Positions 32,614-43,080 of a DNA stretch of 64,000 bases are shown here, one piece after another. The stretch is from Aplectana chamaeleonis (Eukaryota > Nematoda > Chromadorea > Rhabditida > Cosmocercidae). The DNA lies in assembly GCA_029168955.1 (NCBI GenBank), contig JAPDOI010000428.1:124001-188000 (forward strand), read 5' to 3'. Position numbers and translations under genes: made by a program. The notes beneath the pieces are model-generated. The model saw only the letters and a list, made by a program, of their open reading frames with translations, was not told the origin of the DNA and searched no databases. The number at the start of each line of letters is the position of its first letter. The stretch's first letter is position 1.

Positions 32614-33480
32614 TTATGGCAATTCCGGAAGTTTTTTTTTTGAGTTTTTTCTTTGCGAATGGGTCACTGGCAATAACACCATTAATTCTGTGCAGAGAAA
32701 ACGCTGGCCTATTCTATCGCAAACGCTGCCTTTAATGGAGCCTTGGTTTTGGGTAAATAGCTTAAAAACGGCCTCCATAGCATGGTCAATGCTGGCATTG
32801 GTGTAGAGGGCGATGGAGCCAAAAGACTCCATTATCTACGGGTTTGCTGGTTGAGTGCTGCTGAGATGGTCAAGAAATGCGCGGGTGTTTGGGAGGTGGG
32901 CAGGAATGTGGTCTAGTATTTGTTCTAAAATGCAGTAATGAACCAGGCAATGCTATTAGTGAGACCACCCACGCTGCTGATGCTGGGTCTGACTTTTATG
33001 GAGATGGGGCTGATGGTAGCCAGATCCTCCCCCGCTGAGAACTTGTGAGTCTTCACGAGAAAGTACAAAACAGGGCAAGTTGGGGAGTCAATTTTAAGGC
33101 GAGTGGTGAGAGAAGAGCTCAAACCTGCTGATTTTCCAACTTTAATTCACTCTCTGCTGAGTCTACGATACTGTGCTTGAAACTCTGTGGCAGTGGAGGG
33201 ACGACAAAGAGAGATATCCTGCAGGTCTTGCTCCGTGAAGACTACAGATTACCTTGAGCATAGTGGAAATAGGTTGAGATGGCGAGAAACTGGGACCCGT
33301 TCCCAGTATCGAACGAGCATTCTCGGGAAGTTGGAAATCGTCTAACACCATAACTCGAGACTGAGTAGAAATAGGCTCCGTTCCTGTAAGGTTCATTGTG
33401 TGACCATCAGGGTTCCATGAAAACTCGGCACTCAAAGTCTCCCTCTCTTGGCCACGCGATGTACTCAAAATTCTCTCGAA
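32614..33480 (-). pseudogene. Canonical-type Penelope-like RT remnant
   Basis: Read from 33,468 down. The first frame has VLDDFQLPENARSILGTGPS, like the region before the RT fingers of Penelope-like elements. The next (33,122-32,925) has PVLYFLVKTHKF and IKVRPSISSVGGLTNSIAWF, like the PxLYxLxKxHK and RPI(V)S motifs of the family. The third (32,832-32,614) has MESFGSIALYTNASIDHAM, the LYTN motif A, where the usual catalytic Asp four residues before LYTN is Gly (GGC). Frameshifts separate the pieces and the palm motif with the second Asp pair is not found. It is an old, inactive fragment. Confidence 0.7.
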
Positions 33481-33631
33481 TTTTGCTTGTCACTGAGGGT
33501 GAAGATCGTCTCAGCTAGACAATCCGTCCACTTCCTTCGCCGTTGCCTGCACAATCGTATCGTGCCGAACTTCATTACCCGAAAACGCCTACGAAGTCTA
33601 TGCGGCAGTGGAAAAACGATCGCCAGATACT

Positions 33632-33690
33632 GTGCTTATCTGGGCCACATTCCGGTCCGCAATTGCGTCTCGACACGCTTGGCGACCGCC
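33632..33690 (+). repeat. Left arm of an inverted repeat flanking the permuted Penelope element
   Basis: 'gggccacattccggtccgca' followed by 'gcgtctcgacacgc' is found inverted at 38,077-38,136 with few mismatches. The two arms are about 4.4 kb apart with the Penelope-like element between them. Confidence 0.7.
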
Positions 33691-33853
33691 CGCTCCCAAT
33701 AAATTATACTAATACGTATATTAAGTTCATATGTATAGGAATATACATCAAGTATGGACAATTACATGATCGCCAACTTTATAATTACATTAGACCCCAT
33801 CTTCAGATAATTCATGGTAGGTTAATCAAAAGAGGAAAGGTAAGAAAGAGAAG

Positions 33854-33931
33854 TTGACAAAGTTCGTTTCGCCCCTGGCCTCAGACGAACTTTATCAAAC
33901 AGCTCTGCCCTGGCTCCTCAGTGAGGAACAG
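33854..33931 (-). other. Stable hairpin downstream of the Penelope RT, hammerhead-like words
   Basis: On the minus strand TTGATAAAGTTCGT pairs with ACGAACTTTGTCAA (one mismatch), enclosing 'CTGAGGCCAGGGGCGAA'. CTGA followed by a short stem and CGAAAC recalls the conserved core of hammerhead ribozymes reported near Penelope-like elements, but the CUGAUGA box is incomplete. A second smaller hairpin, TCCTC-AC-TGAGGA on the minus strand, lies beside it at 33,920. Ribozyme function is not supported by the sequence as read. Confidence 0.35.
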
Positions 33932-34118
33932 AACTGTCGATGAAAAAGAAGGATGAATACGAAAGCATGAGCAAAGCAGAGTGAAGTAGTGTTAGAAACG
34001 TTATAAACAGGTATTAGGGCAAGAAGCTATAGTATACTATCAATATCAGAATGAAGTCCATATGATCACAGTCCTTATTTTGGACAGTATCGAACACCGA
34101 CCTATCAACAGTGAAGAC

Positions 34119-36297
34119 TTAGCATGTTATGCTTTTTACCAATTGTGTTATACTTTTCTTATCATCTCTTAGGTTAAACTTATAAGCTATCGTTTTTTGT
34201 TTATAGATGCATTTTATTATATTTACTTCTACGAATTCTGCTGTATATTGGTTTCCAATTAAAACTGTTTTCATTTCTTTGAGTTTTTCCGTGAAGGAAT
34301 CTAAATTTGAACAGATATTAGCTAATTTCAAGGTCTCCGTGTAAATTGTGGATGTTTTGACATTTATAGAGATATCAGAATGAGCATGAGGAAACCTTTT
34401 AACTCTAATATCAAAATCATCTGTCTTATTATACAATTTTGTGTGTATTCTATTATTAATTATTTCTATACTGATGTCTAAGTAACTGCTTTTATAAGGA
34501 TTATTGTGCGTCTTTTTGAGCTCCAATACATTCTTGTATATTAGTGAAATTTGACTGTCCACAAATGTTTCATCTTTATTATGGATTATAAGCAAGTCAT
34601 CCATATAGCAAGTCATCTAGAAGGTTTGAAAAGTACATTATTTTCAATTTTCGCGCTAATAGATTACCTATACTCCAACATGGAAACTGTTATATCGGCT
34701 AGCAATGGGCTGAAGTTACCTCCCTGAAGGACTCCTTTCGTCTGTTGAAGCACAAGTTCTCCGAAACGACAGTAACTGTTGCGTAAAAGATAGTCAACGT
34801 GATATATCAAGTCTGTGATAGTATAATATCTGTAACCGCCTTTATCTAGCTCAGAATCTCGATAAAATACTCTGTATCCATTGGTAACTATCCATTTCTT
34901 ATTAGCATTTTTGAAGCAAATTTTCAAAAATTCTTTCATGTTATACAGAATAAAACTGTGTGGAAGGTTAGTGAACATATTCGTAAAATCAGCAGATAAA
35001 TTTGAACTCCATTGGTACTCAATCTACATAATTCAGCTGCTATGTTAATGTTGGAGATAGACCAGTAGGTCTTGAGTCCTCCCTTCCTTTGGTAACTCAC
35101 ATTGGTATAATTAATAAAATGTGTCTTGAGAAACGAGAAAATTTTTTGCAGTTTTCCTGCTAATGGTTTCATGCTGCTGTTTCTTGCTCCCGTAATGAAT
35201 CTGAATTTTATGGGATCCTTATGTAATTTCGGTAAAGCGTAGATGATGGGTAACTCACAATCTATGTCAACTTTAAGTCCTGCTTTGATATTGAAAAACT
35301 TATGCTTTAAAATGGTTGTTTGTCTGTTGACATTTTGAATCAGCTTATATGTGTCATTATGGTTTTGTTCTCTTTCAAAATTACCGTTTATGATATTAAT
35401 TCCAAGTTCTTTCATGAGAGTTAAGGTGTAGTATTTCTTACAGATAATCCCATAAGTATTGCTAGCTTTATCTAAAGGGCAGAAAATGAAGTGTTTCTGG
35501 TATTCTTTTATACGCTTATAAGGTATCAGGCTACTAGACTGCCTACTGAAGGAAGTCTCTTGTAGTATCGGTTTGAGTCTTTTTCTGTGCTGTTTTTTGA
35601 AGTGCGACTGCAAGTTATTTATTTTCATAAAATCTAGCTTGTACTTATTTTTCATATAGTTTATGAATTTCGCTGTAGCGTCGAAATAAGTTTGTGTTAT
35701 TTCACTCCTGTTATTCATCTTTTCTATTCTGTATTTAGTTCCTTTATTCGAAATTTCTTTGAGAATTGAATTTTTTATTTTATCAATATTCCCTGTTATG
35801 ATGTGTTGATGATGGGGATCAATATAATCTTTATATTCATCCCGACCACATTCACAAATGCATCCATCTTATAGTATTTCTTGGATGCTACTTGTATCCA
35901 AAGTTTTTAACATTTTATTATAGTTGAAAACAATGCTAGATACAGGATTATCATAAATATGAACCACTCTTACTTTTTTATAACGTTCTATTTCAGTGTT
36001 AGGAACAAGGTTAGGCGAATCTATACTGTTGAAAATTCTATTGAAATTAATCCGATCAGAAACGTTATTAAAACAATTCATTTTTAAGTAGTAGTAATCT
36101 TCTTGTTCATTTTTACGCCTTTCGTTACATTCCAAGTGATAGTGGAAATGAGTAAGAAGGCACAGAATCAGAAACTTATTTTTATTGGTGATACTAGATA
36201 GGAAAGAATCCGACTGTGATAGTTCTATAAGCCTTCTTATATTTCTTTTATTCATGTGTTTTATCAAACTATATATTTTCATAGCATTCAACTCCAT
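34119..36297 (-). pseudogene. Reverse transcriptase part of the permuted Penelope element
   Basis: 36,297-34,936 is one frame broken by a single TAA at 35,869. It contains a basic Lys/Asn-rich linker, CICEC, 'YIDPHHQHIITGNIDK', 'GTKYRIE', FCPLDKASN, LPIIYALPKLHKDP and FRFITGARNSSMKPLAGKL, all Penelope-like RT landmarks. After a frameshift near 35,010, ADFTNMFTNLPH (motif A with catalytic Asp) and GVLQGGNFSPLLADI (motif B) follow in 34,978-34,664. After another break, TCYMDDLLIIHN (catalytic Asp pair) starts 34,616-34,119. All catalytic residues survive, so inactivation looks recent or was followed by little decay. Confidence 0.88.
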
Positions 36298-37025
36298 CTT
36301 TTTCCTTCTTTCTCTATGTAATCGATAACATTTTGAACATCCAAAGAATTTAATCTATTTATCTGTTTTCTTCTACCTCTATTATTCCATTCCTTGGTGA
36401 TTTTGAGTGCAAAGAATGGATGTTTGACTTTATACATAAGTGGATTACTGATATCTGAGATATTTCCATATCCTTTAATATTATCATTAAGTCCAAAAGG
36501 GTATGGTGTCATAAGAAGTTTTATCCAAAGTTCTTCCTTCTCCAGTAAAATGTTTCTATCCGTATTTCCTGGACAAGAGTCCAAGATGTGTACAATTATG
36601 TTGGATTTACATTTATGATAATGTGTGTATAATGGAGTAAATATTTTATGGTTGTTAATATTGCGTAGATGTTCCATTACTCTCTCTTTCAAACTCCTAG
36701 TTGTCATTCCAACATATTGTAAATTACAACTAGAGCATTGTAAGCAATATATAACACCTCTAGACCCACAGTTAGCGCCACTAGTCTTGAATGTATTAAT
36801 ACAAAATTTTGTAACGGTGGAATCAATATAGTTATCAAAGTTTGTAAGTCTACAAACAGTGCATTTTGCCGCACATTTTTCACCTTTTAGATCATTACCA
36901 AAATCTTTTATGGTATATTTGTTAGCTCTCTTCTTATACTTGGTGAAGGAAGACAGGGAGAAGTAGTTTTTTGCTTGATTTGGAACCTGAGTTTTTGACC
37001 AAAATCTATGTAAGTAGGCGGCCAA
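36288..37025 (-). pseudogene. GIY-YIG endonuclease domain of the permuted Penelope element
   Basis: Open for 245 codons; the frame is open upstream of the TTG at 37,025, so the real start is unclear. Residues 51-58 read CAAKCTVC. GVIYC at 90-94 and YVG at 104-106 form the GIY-YIG core. Cys94, Cys97 and Cys100 sit inside the core, and His135/His137 follow, a pattern that could build a CCHH zinc site. Arg110 in MTTRSLKERVMEH and Glu164/165 in LEKEELWIKLL are the likely catalytic Arg and Glu, and PFGLN follows. The core motifs are intact. The TGA stop overlaps the ATG of the next frame by ten bases. Confidence 0.88.
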
Positions 37026-38334
37026 ACCCCTTACAGAGAGGAATCTCCCTTACGGGTTTGCCAGGGCTGCTGGCGGGGATCCCCAAGGTTTTGACTTAGT
37101 ACTGGGTGGCGCGAAAAACTGATCCCTCTTGACATTTTCCGCTTATAACCCCATCAGTACCAGTCCCTATTTTTATTCAGAAGTATGGCCCTCCATGAAT
37201 CTGTGAACGAATCGGACTGGGATTGCATCTAAATCCCAAAGTGTTTCTGAAAAGAGAACTAAGGCTGGTTTGCCAAAAATATATGTTCAGAGCTAACAAC
37301 AAAAGATGAGTCATGATCAAAGGAAATGGGTTAACTATTTGCCGGCTTACCATTAATATCCTTTATATATAACGAGAAGGAAAATAGTAACGAATCGCAA
37401 ATCATATCAATTATTGAAGAGGTCTAAACAAAAATTAGTTACATTACACATATGAGGAGGAAAAGAAGAGAATGCATGCAGATGTAGATGCTTCAACATC
37501 GGTGTGTGCAATAATCCTTGACTGACAAAGACGTATGATAATTCACAATTAAAACGTATAGCCCTACCCGCTCACACACGTCCGGGAGGAGCAACAGCGG
37601 AGCGGTCAGCCATGGCGGAACCCACGTGACAAGTAGATTTCAACATGGTGACAACCCGATGAGCTCTACTTCAACCGGCTCCAAATGAGAGGGCAAAGCT
37701 ATAGTTACATTTAGCAAACAAACATTCAATTAATACAAATAAAATGCATCAACTAGATGCTTCACCACTGGTGCGTGTCACATTTCGTGACGGACGAAGA
37801 CAAGCTTCGTGATCAATGTGATTAGAATCGAAGTTAGATAAGAATGTCAACTATTTTCTTAGACATGATGAGAATTGACAGTTAGAAAAGTCAGGGTTTT
37901 GAGCAATGCTAAAGAGAATAGTATTGTGAAGCTTCCAGCGCCGCCGCCGCCGATCTGCTGACTCTAGGTGGGTTTTGGAAACTGGAAACTAAGGAAAATT
38001 GGAGAAAATTGTATGAAAAAGCCAACTCGAGTAGGCTTCGGCGCTGGAAACCCGACTGACTCAAGCGCTTGCGGCCGCAAAGTGTGTCGAGACGCTATTG
38101 CGGACCGGAATTTGGCCCAGAGAAGCGCAGTACTCAAAATCCAATTACGACTACTACACATGACACTTCGGCAAAGAAGAGATCATTTGTTTCCTATGTT
38201 GAATAAGTGTATATGTAAGGAATCATATTGTGTTAAATATTTGGACGGGCATGTCTGGCAGAGAATAGTGGACGGATAAAAACCATCTGTGACTCTATTC
38301 GGGCTGATGTAAAACAAACTTTACAATGCCCTAA
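37026..38334. other. No recognised gene
   Basis: 37,030-37,100 repeats 'ccgtaagggagattcc'-like phrases and may be the 5' untranslated part of the Penelope element. 37,600-37,700 shares 'agcggagcggtc' and 'catggc' words with 27,165-27,185. The right inverted arm (38,077-38,136) lies here. Confidence 0.4.
38077..38136 (-). repeat. Right arm of the inverted repeat flanking the permuted Penelope element
   Basis: Contains 'gtgtcgagacgctattgcgg' and 'accggaatttggcccaga', the inverse of 33,632-33,690. Confidence 0.7.
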
Positions 38335-38582
38335 AGGCAGTGTTCACGATAAGAATCGTTGTTCTGTTTTTCCGTCCGAAATTCTTGAAGAAAGTCCCAT
38401 GCTGATTCCATTGGTGTCTCTGGAATCGTACAAATCGACAACGGAGTTATGGCCCCTCAAAAATTGAGCTAGGGAAGCATGGTGGACAAGTTGTCCGAGG
38501 CTTATAACTTCCGTCTTCTGCAGCCAATGTATGCGTGCTGACCTGAGTAAAGAGAGAAGTTGAAAAAGAAAAGAAGAACGGG
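38335..38582 (+). mobile_element. Truncated TTAA-type MITE (AGGCAGTGTTCACGAT end)
   Basis: Preceded by CTAA. It runs through 'ggagttatggcccctc', 'gtggacaagttgtccgaggc' and 'gaagaacggg', matching the inverse of 30,609-31,094 and the direct order of 46,112-46,416. The right terminus is missing. Confidence 0.75.
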
Positions 38583-38913
38583 AGTGGGCTGGGCGCTCGT
38601 CCTGGGAATGGGTGGCATGCATGAACGGGATCGGGACAGGGGCTCTCTACACACCGTGGGAGGAGTTGTCACGCCTTTTGCGGCTCTAGTTCCACTCGGA
38701 ATCACTTCGCTCGTGTTGAGTGGCGTGACGTTTCAAACTGCAAAAACGGAACAATTCCTCCCTCGGTATGTATAGAGCTTCTGTCCCTGCGTGAACGCGT
38801 CGGCAAGGGTCAGGGGGCGCAGCGCTGCACGCACGCGTCACAACTCCAATTCAAATTCTGGCGCAAACATGCGACGTTGCACCTCCCTACCCCAGCCTCC
38901 GCATTCATGCATG
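38583..38913. other. No recognisable feature
   Basis: GC-moderate sequence between two elements, with a 71-codon plus frame lacking motifs. Confidence 0.35.
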
Positions 38914-39405
38914 CCACTCCGGTATGGCGATTTTGAATGTGCACCCCCTTAGCTCGGTACTTTTCAGGCACGCCCGTTTGGGAAATCAAAACCGGCTTTT
39001 TTCCGAGAAGTCGAGCCCAACAGCCATAATTTTGACATCTTGATTTTGAGAAACAAGAATATAGAAAACGCTGAAAGGAGAAAATTCCGATAATGTCAAC
39101 AAAAAAGGTAGTGTAACTTCGGAATTTCAAAAAAATCTCATGAGGAAGGTTTGTAAGTAAAGCGGTAAGTTATGATAAAAGATGAAACAGTTCTTATTCC
39201 AAAACAATTTACCGATTACAAACAACTACAGAACTACTACTATTGCAATAATTAATGTTTTCTGTTGAATGTTTTTCTGAGCCTATGAAGGATTAGTTAC
39301 CCTGCGTTTGATTGTTCTGATTGAGAAATCAAATTATTTTGTGTTGTGGACCATGTTAGGATTCAAGAGATGCGTAGGTAGTGGTAAACCCGAGTTTTAA
39401 CCACT

Positions 39406-40770
39406 TACTCAGACAGTAGCAGGCCCGGAGCGCAACCGGCTCCGCCTCTTCCCGCCCACTACAACCGAAACGCTGAGCAGTTGATATTCAAACTTGCGGT
39501 GCGTTTCGGTTGTGATTGCAACGTGCAGTGCGTTCAGGTTGCTCTCCGGGCCACATGTGTTGACTGACGCGCGCATTTCGAAATCAGTTGAATCGATTGA
39601 AACAAAGTAGAGCACCTGGGCTTCCTGCGATTTTTGAGTGGGATTCTCACTGCTTTTCCTGTGGTGCTTGTAATTGATTTTCTCTACTCCATTTGCGCTC
39701 AATACTGGACCATCCTCAAATTCATTATATTCTTCATATTTGTGCAACATTTAGACTGTGTAAGAAAATAAAACGTTAACATGACTTTTCGAAGGCATTT
39801 TGCAAATATTAATGGAGGGAATGTTTTTGAATTTATTTAATCATTTCGAAAAAATTAGAAAAAAACAAATCGCTCGGATTTTCGAATGTAATCATCCACT
39901 TCAAAAAATGAAAAGGTCCTAAGTCGAAAAAAAAACAATTGACTTCGCAGGGTTGATTGGATTTAATACGCATTTTGAATGTTCATAAATACGAGATTCA
40001 CCTTATCCTCTGTTTCCGAGTGGAATTTATTTCCATTCATCGCGTGCGTCTGCGCGCGTACGCTGCGTCTCCTTCTCCCCACACTTTCTCGCTGTCTTTA
40101 CCCTTGCTCCGCACAAGCGCGCGAGGGAACAGAATAAATTTGGCTTGGAACCAGAGGATACTTATCCGGTCGCTCTAATTTAGGCATCAATTTCCAATGC
40201 TTAGCGTATTGATTCTAAGATAAAGTCGTATACAGTGGAAATCAGAAGATTAGTGGGTGAAGTTGTGAGGGAAATTGTGATGGCATCAAAATTCTAAGCA
40301 CGGGAAAGTGTATTAAGCTTAGCTATTTGATAATCAGCACTAGCTTAGAAAAGGAACAACTAGGTCACATGAATTCAAGGAAATTCAGTAGGGTGGGGTA
40401 ATTCGGTGAATGTGTGGAAATCGTTGGATCCTCCCTTGAAAACTCGATTAGCTAAAATGTGTCAATCAGCGAAGCGTCTGAACTACGTCGAGGTATAGAT
40501 TTTCGCAACTGTGTTGTTAATATCGGTTTATAGAAAGCGCCCGGGGAGCAACCGTCGACGCTGGATGATGCACTATGACGTCATCAGCCGACGGTTGCAC
40601 TCAGGGCGCTGCCTCAATCAATCTCGTCGGTAGCACCCGGAGCGCAACGTATGTGGCCTGCATCGCAACATATGTGGCCCGGAAATTGCCGAAATTGTCA
40701 CCCTGAGCGCAACATGAACGCGGCTCCGGGTGCATTGGGGGTGGGCTCAGGGCCTGCTATAGTCTGAGTA
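39406..40770. mobile_element. Insertion with TACTCAGAC inverted ends inside composite copy 2
   Basis: TACTCAGACAGTAGCAGGCC at 39,406 is inverted at the right end (GGCCTGCTATAGTCTGAGTA ending 40,770), about 19 of 22 positions matching. The body carries several 'ggcccggagcgcaac'-like phrases and a 113-codon minus frame (39,409-39,750) without a recognised domain. A third copy of the 6.2/6.9 kb repeat sits inside at 40,015-40,155. Target duplication is unclear. Confidence 0.65.
40015..40155 (-). repeat. Dispersed GC-rich repeat, copy C (inverted)
   Basis: Inverse of 6,918-7,040: 'cgcgcgagggaacagaataa' then 'atttggcttggaaccagagg'. It lies inside the TACTCAGAC element. Confidence 0.55.
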
Positions 40771-41740
40771 GACTGCCGCAATCCTTTAGAGACTCGGCCT
40801 GCCGTGTGATATGGTGTTTGTACGCAGCTACACCGTCCACACGGGAGTAGACGCGCACACAATGTTAATGAAATTGTATTTTATTACAGAACGGAGAGGA
40901 GAAAAGGATTGAAACTGAAGGAAAGGGAAGATGGTAAAGGAAGTCCACTTCGGATGTATCTATTTTAGAAATTTAGTATTAAAAAAACAAATCTGGAGCG
41001 GGGGTAAGTATTTAGCCGTGACAGGGTTCATTCAAACGAACCTAGTTGATCAAAAGTAGCATTAAAAATGAGAGCAAAGGATATTGTGTGGAAGAGAAGA
41101 ATCTGGCGAACACTTTAGCATCAATAGGATCGATTTTTAATGGGATTTAAGGACCTTAAATCTCTTCCCGGTTTTACCCCGAAAACCGGGACAAACCGGG
41201 ACGAGCTTTAAGGTCCTTAAATCACATTGATTATAAAACCAGTTGTTATTAAAATGTTTGCCAGACTCTCCTCTTTCTCCCAATGCTCTTAGTTCTCATT
41301 CTTAAAGCTGTTTTTAATCATCTTGGTTCATTTGAATAAACCTTATCAAGTCCGAAAAATTCACCCCGCTCTAACTTAGTTTATTTACATTGAATTTTTA
41401 TAATGGATACATTGGAAGTATCCTATTTCTGCCTTCTTCCACCTACTACGGTTTCAATCCTTTTCTCCTCCCCGTTCTGAAATAAAATACACATTTTAAT
41501 TAATATTGTGTGCGCGCTGTGTGTGCGCTGTGTAGCCGCGGACAAACACCATATCGCACGGTAAGCCGAGTCTTTAAGACTTCTTTCAGAGTTCGATCCA
41601 GCGTAACGCGATGGCATGTTTTGAATACGGATCGACGTGCGACTCGATCTTGATCGATGCTCATGGTTATCATCCCATCGCGTCGCACGGCGACCGAACT
41701 CCGAAAGAGGTCTAAGGGTTTGGGGCATTCAAACTGCCTG

Positions 41741-42412
41741 CCAACGAGTAGCTAGATGCCTCCGAGGGCGCGGCCTGAAACGCCTCCCCATTCCATTTAG
41801 CGAGAATTTGAGGGTTTTAGCTACGATAGCTAAAACCCGCATATTCTTGTGTCATTCGAACCATTGCTCGCTCTGACGCTAAACCCGCATATTCTCGCTA
41901 TAGTTTTGTAGCGAGAATCTACGGATTTCGCGGCAGCCTGTGTTGGAGTGCAATCTTAAACCCGCACTGGCTACGCGGAACGCAGGGATGCCGTTCGAAC
42001 AGTGTTGGCCCAGTCAATCCACGGATAACTTGACACTCTGTGGGTGGTCGTGGAGGGTGACCCCGTGTCGCTCTCTGGAAGAGCTTGCTAGGGATAATTT
42101 TGGCCGCTGGTATGTTGCAGACCGTGGGGAAGAAACGGCGATGCGGTCTATCGCAGCTGTAATAGCCTTTTTAAAACAGATCAAGACTGGGTGGGTCGAT
42201 CGACCGAATGCTGGAACGAGAATAAGCGCAGAATATGCGGGTGCTGTAGCGAGAATTCACGTAGAATATGCGGGCGCTGTAGCTGAAATATCACCAACTA
42301 AGGCTAAACTTTCCGTAATTTACGTAAATTCTCGTGTCAAAATTAGACTAGATGCTTCCGAAGCCCTGGGTATCTCTGGTTTCCGTATGAGGCATTTAGC
42401 TACGCGTTGGCG
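41741..42412. mobile_element. Inverted-repeat insertion with GCGAGAAT/TATGCGGGT motifs
   Basis: CCAACGAGTAGCTAGATGCC near 41,741 is inverted as GGCATTTAGCTACGCGTTGG ending 42,410. Inside, 'taaaacccgcatattct' at 41,831 and 41,880 and its inverse 'agaatatgcgggt' at 42,229 and 42,267 form further inverted pairs. The 160-codon plus frame (41,940-42,422) is not recognised and ends beyond the element. Confidence 0.6.
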
Positions 42413-42702
42413 GAGTGAATGAAACTCGGGTTTTCATGGACAGGGTACTTTTGAAAGAGGAAGATGCGATCATTCGCTTCTTTCACAGAAGTTTGCAAAG
42501 TCTTCAATCTTTTTTGAAATCCGTAAGTGTTCGCCTGAAAAGGCGGAGAAGAAGATATGACGAATCAGAAGAATAGCGTGTATTATTATTTTTCCCTGAA
42601 ATTCGACAGAACATGCACTTGGTGTTCGGTTTAGGCACCCCCCTTTGCCCTCTCGCAACGTCCAATATGCACCCCCCCCCCTATGGTTAACCGGGACGCG
42701 TG

Positions 42703-43080
42703 CCCAGCCCTGAACGGGACTATTGATCGGAAACCATCGCCCATCTCACGATCTCTAGTTGTCATATGTTCACGTCGGAGGGCGGGCATTGCGCTTTTGG
42801 GGTTTGAATTGCGCTCAAAGTGACATCTTCGGGCTGTTTAGGGGCTCTTCCTGGTTCATTTTCATACGTGCTTTCAACTAATACGTTACAGTGTGCACCT
42901 CCACTACCAATTCCTTGTGGGAACTGAATACATTTTTCATCGTGAACCCAGCCCTTAATTGCAAAATGCTGCCGAGATGTCGTACGTTCGTACCGTGGCA
43001 GTGTGGAGGAAACAACATCACCTTCGTGCAAACCGACATCACTCTCTCCACCGAGAAGGTTTTTGTCATGGGAGAGTAGC
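42703..43080. other. MITE fragment plus unassigned sequence
   Basis: 42,712-42,765 ('attgatcggaaaccatcgcc', 'catctcacgatctc') matches the interior of the 30,609 element in reverse. 42,770-43,080 has short frames on both strands; it may be the N-terminal part of the LINE that follows but shows no motif. Confidence 0.4.

Larger units (their letters stand above)
34119..37025 (-). mobile_element. Penelope-like retroelement with N-terminal GIY-YIG (Naiad-like, permuted)
   Basis: In transcription order (minus strand) the element encodes a GIY-YIG endonuclease (37,025-36,288), a linker, a CICEC motif (35,862-35,848), then the reverse transcriptase (to 34,119). Canonical Penelope elements have the endonuclease after the RT. 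The permuted order, Cys residues inside the GIY-YIG core and a CxC motif before the RT are features described for the Naiad/Chlamys group. Lesions: one frameshift between the endonuclease and RT frames, an in-frame TAA at 35,869-35,871, a frameshift near 35,010, and more around 34,615-34,665. True termini are not visible. Confidence 0.85.
38914..42702. mobile_element. Long palindromic composite element, copy 2 (with insertions)
   Basis: The left flank (ggtatggcgattttgaatgt, then 'gcacccccttagctcggta') and the right flank (CCGGGACGCGTG at 42,691-42,702) match copy 1 at 25,181-27,704. The central palindrome is 40,771-41,585 and lacks the TTAA MITE found in copy 1. Two extra segments absent from copy 1 are present: 39,406-40,770 and 41,741-42,412, each with its own inverted ends. 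Copy 1 in turn has about 450 bp near 27,050-27,500 not found here. Confidence 0.78.

Noticed and set aside
40540..40620. TGACGTCATC in 'actatgacgtcatcagccgac' as a stray CRE-satellite unit
   Set aside because: Only the palindrome and 'cag' match; the flanks differ and form a separate inverted pair ('gcaaccgtcg' / 'cgacggttgc').
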